Assembly (NCBI GenBank): GCA_903879335.1
Contig: CAIRLC010000008.1
Span: forward strand, 1-48,910
Length of the DNA stretch: 48,910 bases
Direction of reading: 5' to 3'
Source: an uncultured Pseudomonadota bacterium
GTDB taxonomy: Bacteria > Pseudomonadota > Gammaproteobacteria > Steroidobacterales > Steroidobacteraceae
This document shows positions 32,843-41,146 of the stretch, piece by piece; the first letter of the stretch is position 1, and each line of letters starts with the position of its first letter. Below the pieces are notes generated by a model. The model was not told the origin of the DNA. It saw only the letters and a list, made by a program, of their open reading frames with translations, and ran no database searches. Both the position numbers and the translations under genes were made by a program.

Positions 32843-34066
32843 TCAGAGCGTCGCGGGCTGCGCCAGTCGTTGCGCCAGCGTCTCAAGGAATGCGGCACCC
32901 ACCGCACCATCGATCACGCGATGATCGGCCGAGAGTGTGAACGTGCACACCGTGCCGGCCGCGAGTACGCCCTCCTGAACCACTGCGGCCGCACGCACGG
33001 CGCCCACCGCGAGAATCGCGACCTGCGGCGGGTTGATGATGGCATCGAAGCGATCGAGCCCGTACATCCCTAAATTCGAGACCGTAAAGGTCGCGCCCTC
33101 AATTTCACTGCGCTGCAATTTGCCGGCGCGGGCCCGCTCCGCCAGGTCGCGTGAGGCGGCGCCGATCGCGGCCACGGATTGTGACTCCACCGCGCGCAAC
33201 ACAGGCGTCAGCAAGCCTGAAGGCGTGGCCACTGCGATGGCCACATCCGCTTCACCGTAGCGAATCACGTCATCACCCACCAGGTGAGCGTTCAATGCTG
33301 GGTGCGCGATGAGACTCAGTCCAACCGCTCGCACGATCAAGTCGTTGACCGAGACTTTCGCACCACCCGCTGCATTCAATGCCGCGCGATGCGCCAATAA
33401 CGATGAAACCTCCACCGTACGCTCGAGCCGGTAGTGTGGAAGGCTCTGCTTGGATTCCAGCAAGCGCCGCGCGATGGCTTGACGCATCGGCGTGAGGCGC
33501 TCGCGCGTGGCCGGGTTGACGTGCGCCGCTGTCGTGCCGGCAGCTGCGGCAGCAAAGGTCTCAACGTCCTCTTTGGAGATGCGTCCATTGGGGCCGGTGC
33601 CCGTGATGAGCGAAAGATCAATACCGAGCTTGAGCGCGAGTTTGCGTGCGATTGGGCTGACTCGGCCTTCAGTCTCGACACCCTCAGCTGGCGCAGACGA
33701 GACCGTCGGGGGCGGCTCAACCGGCGCTGCGGCAGGTACTTCGGTTACACCACCGGGCTCAAAACTGGTTTCGGCAGGCTTGAATGCCGCGATGAAGGCG
33801 TCAATCTCATCCTCGCTGACGGAGGCGTCAGCATAGACGGCGAGCAAGGCTCCGACCGCGTAGGACGAGCCGTCCTCTGCCAGAATACGCCGCAGCGTAC
33901 CGGCATACGGCGACTCGACGGCATTGACGATCTTGTCAGTCTCGACATCGAGCAGTGGATCACCCACGGCCAGGGTCTCCCCCACTCGCGCAGTCCAACC
34001 CGTGATCAAGCCTTCCTGCATCTCGATACCCCACTTGGGCATCGTGATCGCGCGCACGTTCGACAT
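32843..34066 (-). CDS. Dihydrolipoamide acyltransferase (E2) of a 2-oxoacid/acetoin dehydrogenase complex
   Basis: This 407-residue protein has one lipoyl domain (about 1-80, lipoyl Lys in VETDKIVNAVESPYAG), an Ala/Pro/Glu-rich linker and a peripheral subunit-binding domain (about 135-172: SPIARKLALKLGIDLSLI, GRISKEDVE). The C-terminal catalytic core holds DHRVIDGAVGAAFL (active His and Asp). It moves an acyl group from E1 to CoA. It is the third gene of the E1alpha-E1beta-E2 operon, 5 bp after E1beta. No E3 gene is present, so the complex probably borrows the cell's common E3. Confidence 0.94.
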   Translation of the reverse strand: MSNVRAITMPKWGIEMQEGLITGWTARVGETLAVGDPLLDVETDKIVNAVESPYAGTLRRILAEDGSSYAVGALLAVYADASVSEDEIDAFIAAFKPAETSFEPGGVTEVPAAAPVEPPPTVSSAPAEGVETEGRVSPIARKLALKLGIDLSLITGTGPNGRISKEDVETFAAAAAGTTAAHVNPATRERLTPMRQAIARRLLESKQSLPHYRLERTVEVSSLLAHRAALNAAGGAKVSVNDLIVRAVGLSLIAHPALNAHLVGDDVIRYGEADVAIAVATPSGLLTPVLRAVESQSVAAIGAASRDLAERARAGKLQRSEIEGATFTVSNLGMYGLDRFDAIINPPQVAILAVGAVRAAAVVQEGVLAAGTVCTFTLSADHRVIDGAVGAAFLETLAQRLAQPATL

Positions 34067-34071
34067 CGTCT

Positions 34072-35082
34072 TTACTCCTGCATGACTTTGCGGATCGCCG
34101 CTTCAATGCGCTGCGGACTTGGTACATAAGCACGCTCGAGCTCGCGTGCAAACGGCACCGGCGAATGCGGTGCGGTCACGATCCCAATCGGAGCCTTGAG
34201 GAATCTGAATCCCTGAGACGCCACCTGGGCGGCAATATCCGCCGCAACACTGCAGCGCGGTGGTGATTCGTCGACGATCACCAATCGTCCGGTGTTCTCA
34301 ACACTTTCCAGAATCGTATCCAGATCCAACGGCGACGTCGTTCGAGGATCAATTAGGTCGCAGGTGATGCCATCTTTTTCGACTGCATCAATGGCCTTCT
34401 CGGCGAACACGACCATGCGGGCGATCGCCACCACCGTGACGTGCTCACCTTCACGAACCAGTGCCGCTTCACCGAAAGGAATGGTGTAATCACCGTCCGG
34501 CACTTCACCCTTGCGGGGATACAGCGCCTTATGTTCGAAGAACATGACTGGATCATCACCGCGCAGTGCCGTCAGCATCAATCCTTTCGCATCGTAGGCG
34601 TTGGACGGAACGACAACCTTGAGGCCGGGGACCGAGGTCAACAGCGGATAGATCGTCTGCGAATGCTGCGCACCCATGTTCATGCCGGCGCCCATGGCCA
34701 ACCGCACCACGGCAGGACAGGTGGTGCGACCGCCGAACATGTAGCGGAACTTCGCCATCTGATTAAAGATTTGGTCGAGGCTCACGCCGACGAAGTCGGC
34801 GAACATCAATTCAGCCACCGGCCGCAACCCGGCCAACGCAGCGCCCGCGGCGGCGCCGATAATCGCGGACTCGGAGATCGGTGTATCAATCACCCGGTGA
34901 TCACCAAACTTCGGCAATAGCCCTTTGGTGATGCCGAAAATGCCGCCGGAGGCTTCGCGCTGGCCGGAGGTGCCGCCGGCACCGCCGGAGACGTCTTCGC
35001 CGAGCACAATGATGTTCGGATTACGGGCCATCTCCAGATGCAGCGCATCGTTAATGGCATCACGCATAGATTTCTGGGACAT
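34072..35082 (-). CDS. TPP-dependent dehydrogenase E1 beta subunit (AcoB/PdhB-like)
   Basis: This 336-residue protein has the transketolase-like layout of E1 beta: MRDAINDALHLEMARNPNIIVLGEDV, DTPISESAIIGAAAGAALAGLRPVAE, QIFNQMAKFRYMFGG and SVPGLKVVVPSNAYDAKGLM. It forms the alpha2beta2 E1 that decarboxylates a 2-oxoacid or cleaves acetoin with TPP. The insert GGAGGTSGQREASGG between the first strand and the GITKGL segment is typical of the acetoin-dehydrogenase-like branch. It lies 7 bp downstream of E1alpha. Confidence 0.93.
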   Translation of the reverse strand: MSQKSMRDAINDALHLEMARNPNIIVLGEDVSGGAGGTSGQREASGGIFGITKGLLPKFGDHRVIDTPISESAIIGAAAGAALAGLRPVAELMFADFVGVSLDQIFNQMAKFRYMFGGRTTCPAVVRLAMGAGMNMGAQHSQTIYPLLTSVPGLKVVVPSNAYDAKGLMLTALRGDDPVMFFEHKALYPRKGEVPDGDYTIPFGEAALVREGEHVTVVAIARMVVFAEKAIDAVEKDGITCDLIDPRTTSPLDLDTILESVENTGRLVIVDESPPRCSVAADIAAQVASQGFRFLKAPIGIVTAPHSPVPFARELERAYVPSPQRIEAAIRKVMQE

Positions 35083-35089
35083 AGCGGCC

Positions 35090-36076
35090 TCAGTACGCGA
35101 CGTAGACGTCGGTGGTCAATTCAGACTCTGCCGGCGGCGGCGCTTGGCGAGCTTCAGCGACCGACCGATCAATCAGGGCGAGTACATCCGCATCAATGGC
35201 ATCGAGATCATGCTCGCTCAGACCGCGCTGTGTCGCTGTCCGCCTAAAGATCGACAAGCAGTCCATGCTTTCGCGCTGACGCTTGACCTCATCCTTCGCA
35301 CGATAGAGCTGCGGGTCACCTTCGAAGTGACCATAAAAGCGGGTTGCAATCGCTTCGATCGCGAAGGGGCCGTGACCGCCTCGAGCGTGTGCCAAGGCCC
35401 GACCCATCGCCGCATAGACCGCATGAAAATCGGTTCCGTCAACCTTCTCGACCGGCATTCCGAAGGCCGCTGCGCGGCCCGCAATGTCTTTCGAGCCGAC
35501 GGCATAATCAACGCCCGTATGCTCGCTGTAGCCGTTATTTTCGTAGATGAAGATGGTGGGTACTTTGAGCACCACCGCAAGATTCATGGCCTCAAATACC
35601 GTCCCTTGATTGCAACTGCCGTCGCCTGCAAAGGCCACCGACACGGTGCCATCACCGCGATTGCGACAGGCTATTGCGGCGCCCACCGCGATGGGCGGAC
35701 CACCGCCGACGATCGCATTAGCGCCGAGCATTCCCTTGCTGAAGTCGGCAATGTGCATGGAGCCACCCTTGCCCTTGCAGAGGCCGGTCGCCCGACCGTA
35801 GATCTCATGCATCATTCCCGCGACATCGCAGCCCTTGGCGATGCAATGGCCATGACCCCGGTGCGTGCTGACAATGTAATCGTTGAGGCCCAAGTGCTCA
35901 CAGACGCCGACGGCGATCGCTTCCTGACCTGAGTACAGATGCGTGAAGCCCGGGATTTCGCCGGTCTGAATCTCGACGTGGAGGCGTTCTTCGAATTCGC
36001 GGATGGTTCGCATCTTGCGATACGCCTCGAGCAGGCGCTCGGAGGACGGCGGCGACTCGACGGTCTCAGTACTCAA
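35090..36076 (-). CDS. TPP-dependent dehydrogenase E1 alpha subunit (AcoA/PdhA-like)
   Basis: This 328-residue protein carries the TPP motif AFAGDGSCNQGTVFEAMNLA ... ENNGYSEHTG and the phosphorylation-loop-like RFYGHFEGDPQLYR. The frame begins at a TTG at 36076 with AGGGAG seven bases upstream, which I accept as the start; the next ATG is M22. The operon order E1alpha-E1beta-E2 without E3 resembles acetoin dehydrogenase and branched 2-oxoacid dehydrogenases. A degenerate copy of the TetR palindrome lies 105 bp upstream (36181-36198). Confidence 0.92.
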   Translation of the reverse strand: MSTETVESPPSSERLLEAYRKMRTIREFEERLHVEIQTGEIPGFTHLYSGQEAIAVGVCEHLGLNDYIVSTHRGHGHCIAKGCDVAGMMHEIYGRATGLCKGKGGSMHIADFSKGMLGANAIVGGGPPIAVGAAIACRNRGDGTVSVAFAGDGSCNQGTVFEAMNLAVVLKVPTIFIYENNGYSEHTGVDYAVGSKDIAGRAAAFGMPVEKVDGTDFHAVYAAMGRALAHARGGHGPFAIEAIATRFYGHFEGDPQLYRAKDEVKRQRESMDCLSIFRRTATQRGLSEHDLDAIDADVLALIDRSVAEARQAPPPAESELTTDVYVAY

Positions 36077-36180
36077 GGTGCGCTCCCTAGAGAGAAATTA
36101 ATGCACGCTCGCGAGGCGCAACGGCCAAGCGTAGCGGTACTCTAAGCGTGCACGGTAAAACATTCAATTCTGACGGTTAC

Positions 36181-36198
36181 CAACAGGCGTGATTTTTT
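36181..36198. promoter_or_regulatory. Degenerate TetR-regulon operator ahead of the E1/E2 operon
   Basis: CAACAG-GCGTGA-TTTTTT is the reverse orientation of the palindrome: the left arm matches five of six, the centre equals TCACGC on the other strand, and the right arm is a T-run instead of CTGTTT. It lies between the Rieske gene stop (36233) and the E1alpha start (36076). The promoter elements are poor, so function is uncertain. Confidence 0.45.
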
Positions 36199-36232
36199 TT
36201 CGGCACATGAAAGCTAGGACGAGCACGCCGCC

Positions 36233-37591
36233 TCAGGTCTGCGCGGTCGGCCCGCCGGCCAGATAGTCGTCTAAGACCTTGTGGAAGTGGCGGATCCGCA
36301 GTTCTTGCTGGCCCAGCCATAAGCCATCAAAGCCGGCCGAGTGCATACCGGCCTGTACACCTGGCAGATTGTGCGCATCTTGATCGAGCACCAGGCCGAT
36401 CGATTTATCACCGTGCTGCACGTGTTGGTGCCGCGGCCGATCCGGCCATGGCGCACCGTCGGCGATCAACTCGAAGGTCCAGATGTCGTAGTACATCCGG
36501 TTTGGATCCGTTTCATGCGGGCGCTGTCGGAACAGCATCAGGTCGTCCGCGTGGGTGTTCAGCGTGACGTTCGGGAAAATCAGATAGTGATAATCATCCG
36601 TCAGCTGATCGTCGTTCAGACCCGAGTAATCCTTACCCTGAGCCGCCCCGTGCTTGCGCTTCCATTTCTGCACGTCGCGACGGATGTTCTCGATCGGCTC
36701 ATCGTAATCAGCCGGGTCCATCCCCGCTGCCTTCATGATCACCTTGATCGGATCCGGGATCGTGTTCGGTTTGCGCACCCGCGGTGAAAGTGTGCCAAAG
36801 GGGATCAGATAACGATTGTGACGCTCATAGGTATCGATCTGCAGATCGAGGTCATGCAGGTACCACATCAATTGCGGGTGGATACCCTGCACGTGGTAGC
36901 TCTCGTTAAAGGCATCCACCGACGCCTTCCAGTTGCAGTCCCACTCAACCGTGATATCGCGCGTCATGGCCATTTTAGCGAAGTTATACGGCGCCAAATG
37001 CTTGTCGACGGGGTCCAGGTATTCACTCAGCGGGCCGGCCTCAGGATTGAGGCTGAACCAGACGAAGCCGCCCCAGGCCTCACAGGGTAGTGAGCGGATG
37101 CCCTTGCACGGCGGCGGGCCTTGCACAAAGGTATCCAAGTCAGGAATACGCAGGAATGAGCCGTCCAGGTCGTATTCCCAATGGTGGTACTGACACTTGA
37201 ACGAGTCGCCACTGCCGGTGCCTTCAGGGCGCAGGCGATTGCCTCGATGCAGGCAGACGTTATAGAACGCCTTCAAGGAGCCGTCGCGCTGGCGCACGAT
37301 CAACACGGACTCCTTACCCAAGTGCGTCGCCACGTAATCACCGGGCTCCGCGAGGTCACGCTCCCAGCCTCCCAGCAGCCAGACCTTGGTCCACATGCGC
37401 TCCCACTCAAGCTGCATAAACTGCGCCGAGGTATAGCGCTCTTTGGCGATTGGCGCGTGCCCGAGTTCTGGATCCGGCGTCTTATCGACCGGCGTGACCG
37501 GACTTTCGGCGGGCGTGACACGCCGCACCTTCTTGTACTTGGGGGTCGCAGACGCTGCGTACAGCGCTTCCTTTGATGAGTCGGTCGACAT
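36233..37591 (-). CDS. Rieske non-heme iron oxygenase alpha subunit (C)
   Basis: This 452-residue protein has the Rieske motif NVCLHRGNRL ... KCQYHHWEYDL and an iron site in NWKASVDAFNESYHVQGIH. It is paralogous to oxygenase A at 19554 (same length, shared FMQLEWERMWTKVWLLGG pattern). I start at the ATG at 37591; the frame extends further to a TTG inside the ThuA-like gene. It is the third gene of the operon SDR, ThuA-like, Rieske, whose promoter carries the operator at 39210. Confidence 0.92.
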   Translation of the reverse strand: MSTDSSKEALYAASATPKYKKVRRVTPAESPVTPVDKTPDPELGHAPIAKERYTSAQFMQLEWERMWTKVWLLGGWERDLAEPGDYVATHLGKESVLIVRQRDGSLKAFYNVCLHRGNRLRPEGTGSGDSFKCQYHHWEYDLDGSFLRIPDLDTFVQGPPPCKGIRSLPCEAWGGFVWFSLNPEAGPLSEYLDPVDKHLAPYNFAKMAMTRDITVEWDCNWKASVDAFNESYHVQGIHPQLMWYLHDLDLQIDTYERHNRYLIPFGTLSPRVRKPNTIPDPIKVIMKAAGMDPADYDEPIENIRRDVQKWKRKHGAAQGKDYSGLNDDQLTDDYHYLIFPNVTLNTHADDLMLFRQRPHETDPNRMYYDIWTFELIADGAPWPDRPRHQHVQHGDKSIGLVLDQDAHNLPGVQAGMHSAGFDGLWLGQQELRIRHFHKVLDDYLAGGPTAQT

Positions 37592-37610
37592 CACTCGTCT
37601 CCCTCGCCGT

Positions 37611-38357
37611 TCAGGCGCGCTCTGCCATCCACGCAAGACCCCGACGCAGCAGCGTCTGGAAGGCCGGTGTCGGCCAACTGCCCCGCTCCTCGTTCGGATA
37701 CTCCGCCATCAACGGCTGCATGTCATAGCGGCTGCGGGCGTGACCGAGCGTGAAGTACAACACGGACCCGGCTTCGATACGCTTTAGATACAGCACGGGA
37801 CGCAGGTCATCGCCCGACCAGTCCGCTTCCACAAAACCCGGCGTCATGCCGGTAAAGCGCGTATGCAGCAGCACTTCGAGGGGCGGATGCAACTCCGACA
37901 AATACAGTTCATCGTCAGCCGTGAACGGCTCGATACCCGCCACGAGCGGATGATCCCGCGCGGTGACCTCAACGGTGTACGGCGCAATGGGCGGATGCGC
38001 GATGAACTGGCTGCCCAGGGTCTGCATGTACAACGGCGCCGAACGCGGCGCATCCCAACCTTTGCCCTTCACATACTTGAGCACCGAGTTGGTTCCGTGC
38101 AAAGCAAACCAACGGCGCCCGCCCGCTACAAACTGGCGCAGACGCTCGGCGCCGACCTCGTCAGGTAACAGGTCCACCGTATAGGTCAGCAGGCAGTCCG
38201 CGGCAGTGATCTCGTCGATGGCGCTGTAGTCTGCATAGACCTTGGTCCGCAGATGCGGCGTCTCCAACAGCGCCTGCAGAATCTGCGCGCGCGCGTAGTC
38301 AATGTCGTGGTACTTGCCACCACAGACGAACGCGACATTGACACGCCCGTGAGCCAT
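37611..38357 (-). CDS. ThuA-like domain protein
   Basis: This 248-residue protein has the ThuA (class I amidotransferase-like) pattern: VNVAFVCGGKYHDIDYARAQIL, TYTVDLLPDE, GGRRWFALHGTNSVL, HPLVAGIEPFTADDELYLSE, VLYFTLGHARSRYD and a final TPAFQTLLRRGLAWMA. The family is linked to sugar utilisation and to some catabolic operons; its reaction is unknown. It starts 4 bp after the SDR stop and ends 19 bp before the Rieske start, so it is part of the same operon. Confidence 0.87.
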   Translation of the reverse strand: MAHGRVNVAFVCGGKYHDIDYARAQILQALLETPHLRTKVYADYSAIDEITAADCLLTYTVDLLPDEVGAERLRQFVAGGRRWFALHGTNSVLKYVKGKGWDAPRSAPLYMQTLGSQFIAHPPIAPYTVEVTARDHPLVAGIEPFTADDELYLSELHPPLEVLLHTRFTGMTPGFVEADWSGDDLRPVLYLKRIEAGSVLYFTLGHARSRYDMQPLMAEYPNEERGSWPTPAFQTLLRRGLAWMAERA

Positions 38358-38361
38358 GCGC

Positions 38362-39123
38362 TTAGTACCGCACGCCCTTGGTAAAGCCGTTATCGGCGAC
38401 GATATTCGCCCCGGTGATCAGGCTGGAGGCGGGACTGGCGAGGAAGGCCACCACACGCGCCACTTCGTCCGGAACGCCAAAGCGACCCGACGGAATCGCA
38501 CGCAAGGTGCTGTCATAAAACTTCTGATTGGTGCCCTTGATCATCTCCCAGGCGCCACCTTCGAAATAGATGGGGCCCGGTGAGACGGCATTGACGCGCA
38601 CGTTGTGCTTACCCACAAACTGCGACAACTGCTTGGCGTAGGTGATCAGCGATGCCTTCATGGCGTTGTAGGCCATTGGGGCTGCGAAGGTCTCGATGGC
38701 GTTGGTCGAGCTGATGATGACCACAGAGCCTTGACCGGAGGCCTTGAGCGCATCCATCAGGGTTTCGCAACCCCGCACGGTGTGCAGCACGTCAATCTCG
38801 AAGTTCTTCCACCAGTTCTTCTCAGAATCCATGCCGCCACCGGCACTGACGTTGGGGACGAACACATCGCAGCCACCCAGCGCCGCAGCAGTCTCCGTGA
38901 GCCACGCCTTGTAGGCGTCACCGTCGCGGACGTTGACCGCCCCGCCGACCACGTTGACGCCCTTCGCCTGCAGCGAGCGGGTTGTTTCTTCGACCTCGTC
39001 CTCGCTACGCGCGCAAAAGCCGATGTCCGCGCCTTCCGACGCCAGCAATTCCACGATCGCCCGACCAATGCCTTTGGTGGCGCCGGTCACAATGGCTTTC
39101 TTGCCTCTGAGCTGCAAATCCAT
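38362..39123 (-). CDS. Short-chain dehydrogenase/reductase
   Basis: This 253-residue SDR has AIVTGATKGIGRAI near the N terminus, SAGGG at the NNAG position, VVIISSTNAIE and Y-x3-K in MAYNAMKASL. It has GRFGVPDEVARVVAFLASP and a final DNGFTKG. I start at ATG 39123, the usual distance before the glycine motif; the longer frame covers the promoter. It is first in the SDR-ThuA-Rieske operon and has the palindrome at 39210 and TATACT (39188-39183) upstream. Confidence 0.92.
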   Translation of the reverse strand: MDLQLRGKKAIVTGATKGIGRAIVELLASEGADIGFCARSEDEVEETTRSLQAKGVNVVGGAVNVRDGDAYKAWLTETAAALGGCDVFVPNVSAGGGMDSEKNWWKNFEIDVLHTVRGCETLMDALKASGQGSVVIISSTNAIETFAAPMAYNAMKASLITYAKQLSQFVGKHNVRVNAVSPGPIYFEGGAWEMIKGTNQKFYDSTLRAIPSGRFGVPDEVARVVAFLASPASSLITGANIVADNGFTKGVRY

Positions 39124-39209
39124 GTCGAACTCCCGTACTGCTCGCTGACGCTGAGGGGGCTCTGTATACCCCGATAGCATCCAGTATAGGCGCCCCTAGG
39201 ACTTCATAT

Positions 39210-39227
39210 AAACAGTCAGGACTGATT
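39210..39227. promoter_or_regulatory. TetR-regulon operator 3 ahead of the SDR-ThuA-Rieske operon
   Basis: AAACAGTCAGGACTGATT matches the palindrome with changes in the centre (TCAGGA) and one arm base. On the minus strand it lies next to a TATACT -10 element (39188-39183), so it covers the -35 zone. The geometry is like that at 26434, 30923 and 41040. Confidence 0.68.
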
Positions 39228-39250
39228 TTTTTATAATTCGCTGGCCAGAC

Positions 39251-39283
39251 TGCAAGCCCCGACTGTCGCAGTCGGGGCTTGCA
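39251..39283. terminator. 15-bp perfect hairpin after SDR gene
   Basis: Arms TGCAAGCCCCGACTG (39251-39265) and its complement (39269-39283) surround a TCG loop. It begins 4 bp after the stop of the SDR at 39287 on the minus strand. No T-run follows directly, so it may be an RNA-protecting stem or a Rho-assisted terminator. Confidence 0.55.
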
Positions 39284-39286
39284 CCA

Positions 39287-40045
39287 TCACTGGATCGTCA
39301 GTGCGTTGTCGATCAATAGCTCGGTGCCGTTGATGAAGCGCGACTCTTCAGAGGCCAGGAAGAGCACGAGATTGGCAATATCCTCAGGCTTACCCAGCCC
39401 CTGCGGACTTTGGTGGTACATGTCCATCGTCATACCCAACTCATGCGTGGCATTGACGACCATGGCGGTCTCCATCGCGCCGGCATGGATCGAGTTGCAG
39501 CGAATATTGTACTTCTGCATCTGACACCACACGGCCACCGACTTCGTCATCGAACGAACCGCCCCTTTGGCCGCTCCATAGGCGTGGAACACCGGGTAGC
39601 CCAAATGGGAGGCCGTGGAAGACATATTGATGATCGAACCACCGCCGCTATCTTTCATCGGACCCAGAGCGTGTTTGCAGGCCAAAAACACGCTCTCGGA
39701 GAGGACGGCCTGGTGGCGCCTAAAGTCCTCCAGCGAGGCAGACTCCGGGGTGCCGATCTTCACCATGCCGGCATTGTTCACGAGGATATGCAGGCCGCCG
39801 AAGTGGGCTTTGACCGCCGCGAGCGTATCGATCCAAGCCTGCTCGTCGCACACGTCCTGTCGCAAGAACAGGACGGCGCCCGGATGTGTCGCATTGAGTT
39901 CAGCCGCGAGCGCTTCGCCCGCCGCCACGTTGATATCGGTAATGCATACCTTCGCGCCCTCGCGCACCAGCGCGATGGCGTCGGCCCGACCGAGCCCCGT
40001 CGCTCCGCCGGTAATGAGTGCTACTTTGCCGCTAACCCGACCCAT
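39287..40045 (-). CDS. Short-chain dehydrogenase/reductase
   Basis: This 252-residue classical SDR has VALITGGATGLGRADA (about 8-23), LVNNAGMVKIG, INMSSTASHLG and the Y-x3-K motif in HAYGAAKGAV. It has MYHQSPQGLGKPEDIANLVLFLASEE and a final LLIDNALTIQ. I start at ATG 40045, the normal distance before the glycine motif. It is divergent from the TetR gene; a half-site of the palindrome lies at 40120 between them. It probably catalyses an alcohol oxidation in the same pathway. Confidence 0.91.
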   Translation of the reverse strand: MGRVSGKVALITGGATGLGRADAIALVREGAKVCITDINVAAGEALAAELNATHPGAVLFLRQDVCDEQAWIDTLAAVKAHFGGLHILVNNAGMVKIGTPESASLEDFRRHQAVLSESVFLACKHALGPMKDSGGGSIINMSSTASHLGYPVFHAYGAAKGAVRSMTKSVAVWCQMQKYNIRCNSIHAGAMETAMVVNATHELGMTMDMYHQSPQGLGKPEDIANLVLFLASEESRFINGTELLIDNALTIQ

Positions 40046-40119
40046 AGTTGGTTCCCCTCGAGGCTGTGTTCTGTCTTGGTAAAAGGCCCCACGGCCGAGA
40101 CCGCAGTAGAGACGGACGC

Positions 40120-40177
40120 TAACAGTCACGTCGTACGGTTTCAATCACCGTTGACTTTTTCAGACAGGGCTTACATT
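40120..40177. promoter_or_regulatory. tetR/SDR divergent region with operator half-site
   Basis: TAACAGTCACGT (40120-40131) matches the left arm and centre of the palindrome but lacks the right arm. For tetR a -35-like TTGACT (40151-40156) and a -10-like CATTCT (40174-40179) are 17 bp apart. This is where autoregulation would act if the TetR protein owns the palindrome. Confidence 0.4.
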
Positions 40178-40229
40178 CTTTCGGGCCGCGCCGTGAGAGC
40201 GCTTGGCGATACCCTGCCCGAGGCAACCG

Positions 40230-40862
40230 ATGGTGAACGCAATGGACTCGGCCGCGGATCCGTCGGGGTGGCAAGCACAAAAAAGTGCGGCGACCCGCCG
40301 ACTGATACTCGACAGTGCCATCCGTCGTTTCGTTGAACTGGGCTATGCGCGCACAACCACCACCGCGATTGCCGAGGAAGCGGGTTTGTCGCGTGGCGCG
40401 ATGCTGCATCACTTCCCGTCAAAAATCGACGTGGTCAAGGGCGCCATCGAATATCTGCACAGCAAGCGCCTGAAGGCGTTTCGGCGGGCCATGAGTCGGC
40501 CCATCGATCCCACCGAGGATCGGATCATGCTGGCCGTGCGCGCCTTCTGGGAGCATGTTCAGCACCCCATGTTCGTGGCTTTTTTCGAATTATCGGTCGC
40601 TGCTCGCACCGACCCGGAATTGGCAGCGATCCTTCGCCCGTCGCAGGAGGCCTTCGAGCGGGAATGGTATGCGACAGCGCGGGACGTGTTTCCGGAATGG
40701 GAAAACGCCGGCCCACAGTTCGATCTTGCCCTTAATTTGTCGCGCTTTGTCTTAGAAGGCATGGCGGTCAGCTTTATGACTCAAGCCGACGCGGCACAGG
40801 GTGAACGCCTCTTGGTGTATTTGGCGGATAAGTTGCGGGAACTGCGCAGCAGCTCGCCATAA
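40230..40862 (+). CDS. TetR/AcrR-family transcriptional regulator
   Basis: This protein of about 210 residues has an N-terminal TetR helix-turn-helix (ATRRLILDSAIRRFVELGYARTTTTAIAEEAGLSRGAMLHHFPSK) and a helical ligand domain. The ATG at 40230 has GAGG seven bases upstream; the frame runs back to a TTG at 40203 and forward to M at 40242. It lies between the SDR at 39287 and the TonB receptor gene. It is the only TetR protein in the window and therefore the best candidate to bind the recurring 18-bp palindrome, releasing it on binding a pathway acyl-CoA or substrate. Confidence 0.9.
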   Translation: MVNAMDSAADPSGWQAQKSAATRRLILDSAIRRFVELGYARTTTTAIAEEAGLSRGAMLHHFPSKIDVVKGAIEYLHSKRLKAFRRAMSRPIDPTEDRIMLAVRAFWEHVQHPMFVAFFELSVAARTDPELAAILRPSQEAFEREWYATARDVFPEWENAGPQFDLALNLSRFVLEGMAVSFMTQADAAQGERLLVYLADKLRELRSSSP

Positions 40863-41039
40863 CCGCGGAACCACCGGATTGCTGCACTGCGCCACGAGCA
40901 TCGCAACATCGGCGCAATCGTTGTAATTTTGCAACATCATTCCGACCGATCCCCTGCAGCGGGCCCGGGCGGGCTGCCAAGACTGAGATCGGTGGGCCAA
41001 TGGCAAAATTCCCGCCACAAACGCTCTGATTCCAAAACG

Positions 41040-41057
41040 AAACAGTCACGCTTGTTT
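41040..41057. promoter_or_regulatory. TetR-regulon operator 4 ahead of the TonB receptor
   Basis: AAACAGTCACGCTTGTTT differs from the best copy at one arm base. TTGTTT (41052-41057) also works as a -35, 16 bp from TAGTAT (41074-41079). The TonB-dependent receptor gene starts at 41147, giving a leader of about 65 nt. Confidence 0.75.
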
Positions 41058-41146
41058 TTTTTCCGAGAGTGCATAGTATTGGTCCGCGTACAACAACACG
41101 GGGTTACCCGTGGGCGCGGCACGAATTTACTTTTTTGGGGGTTTGA

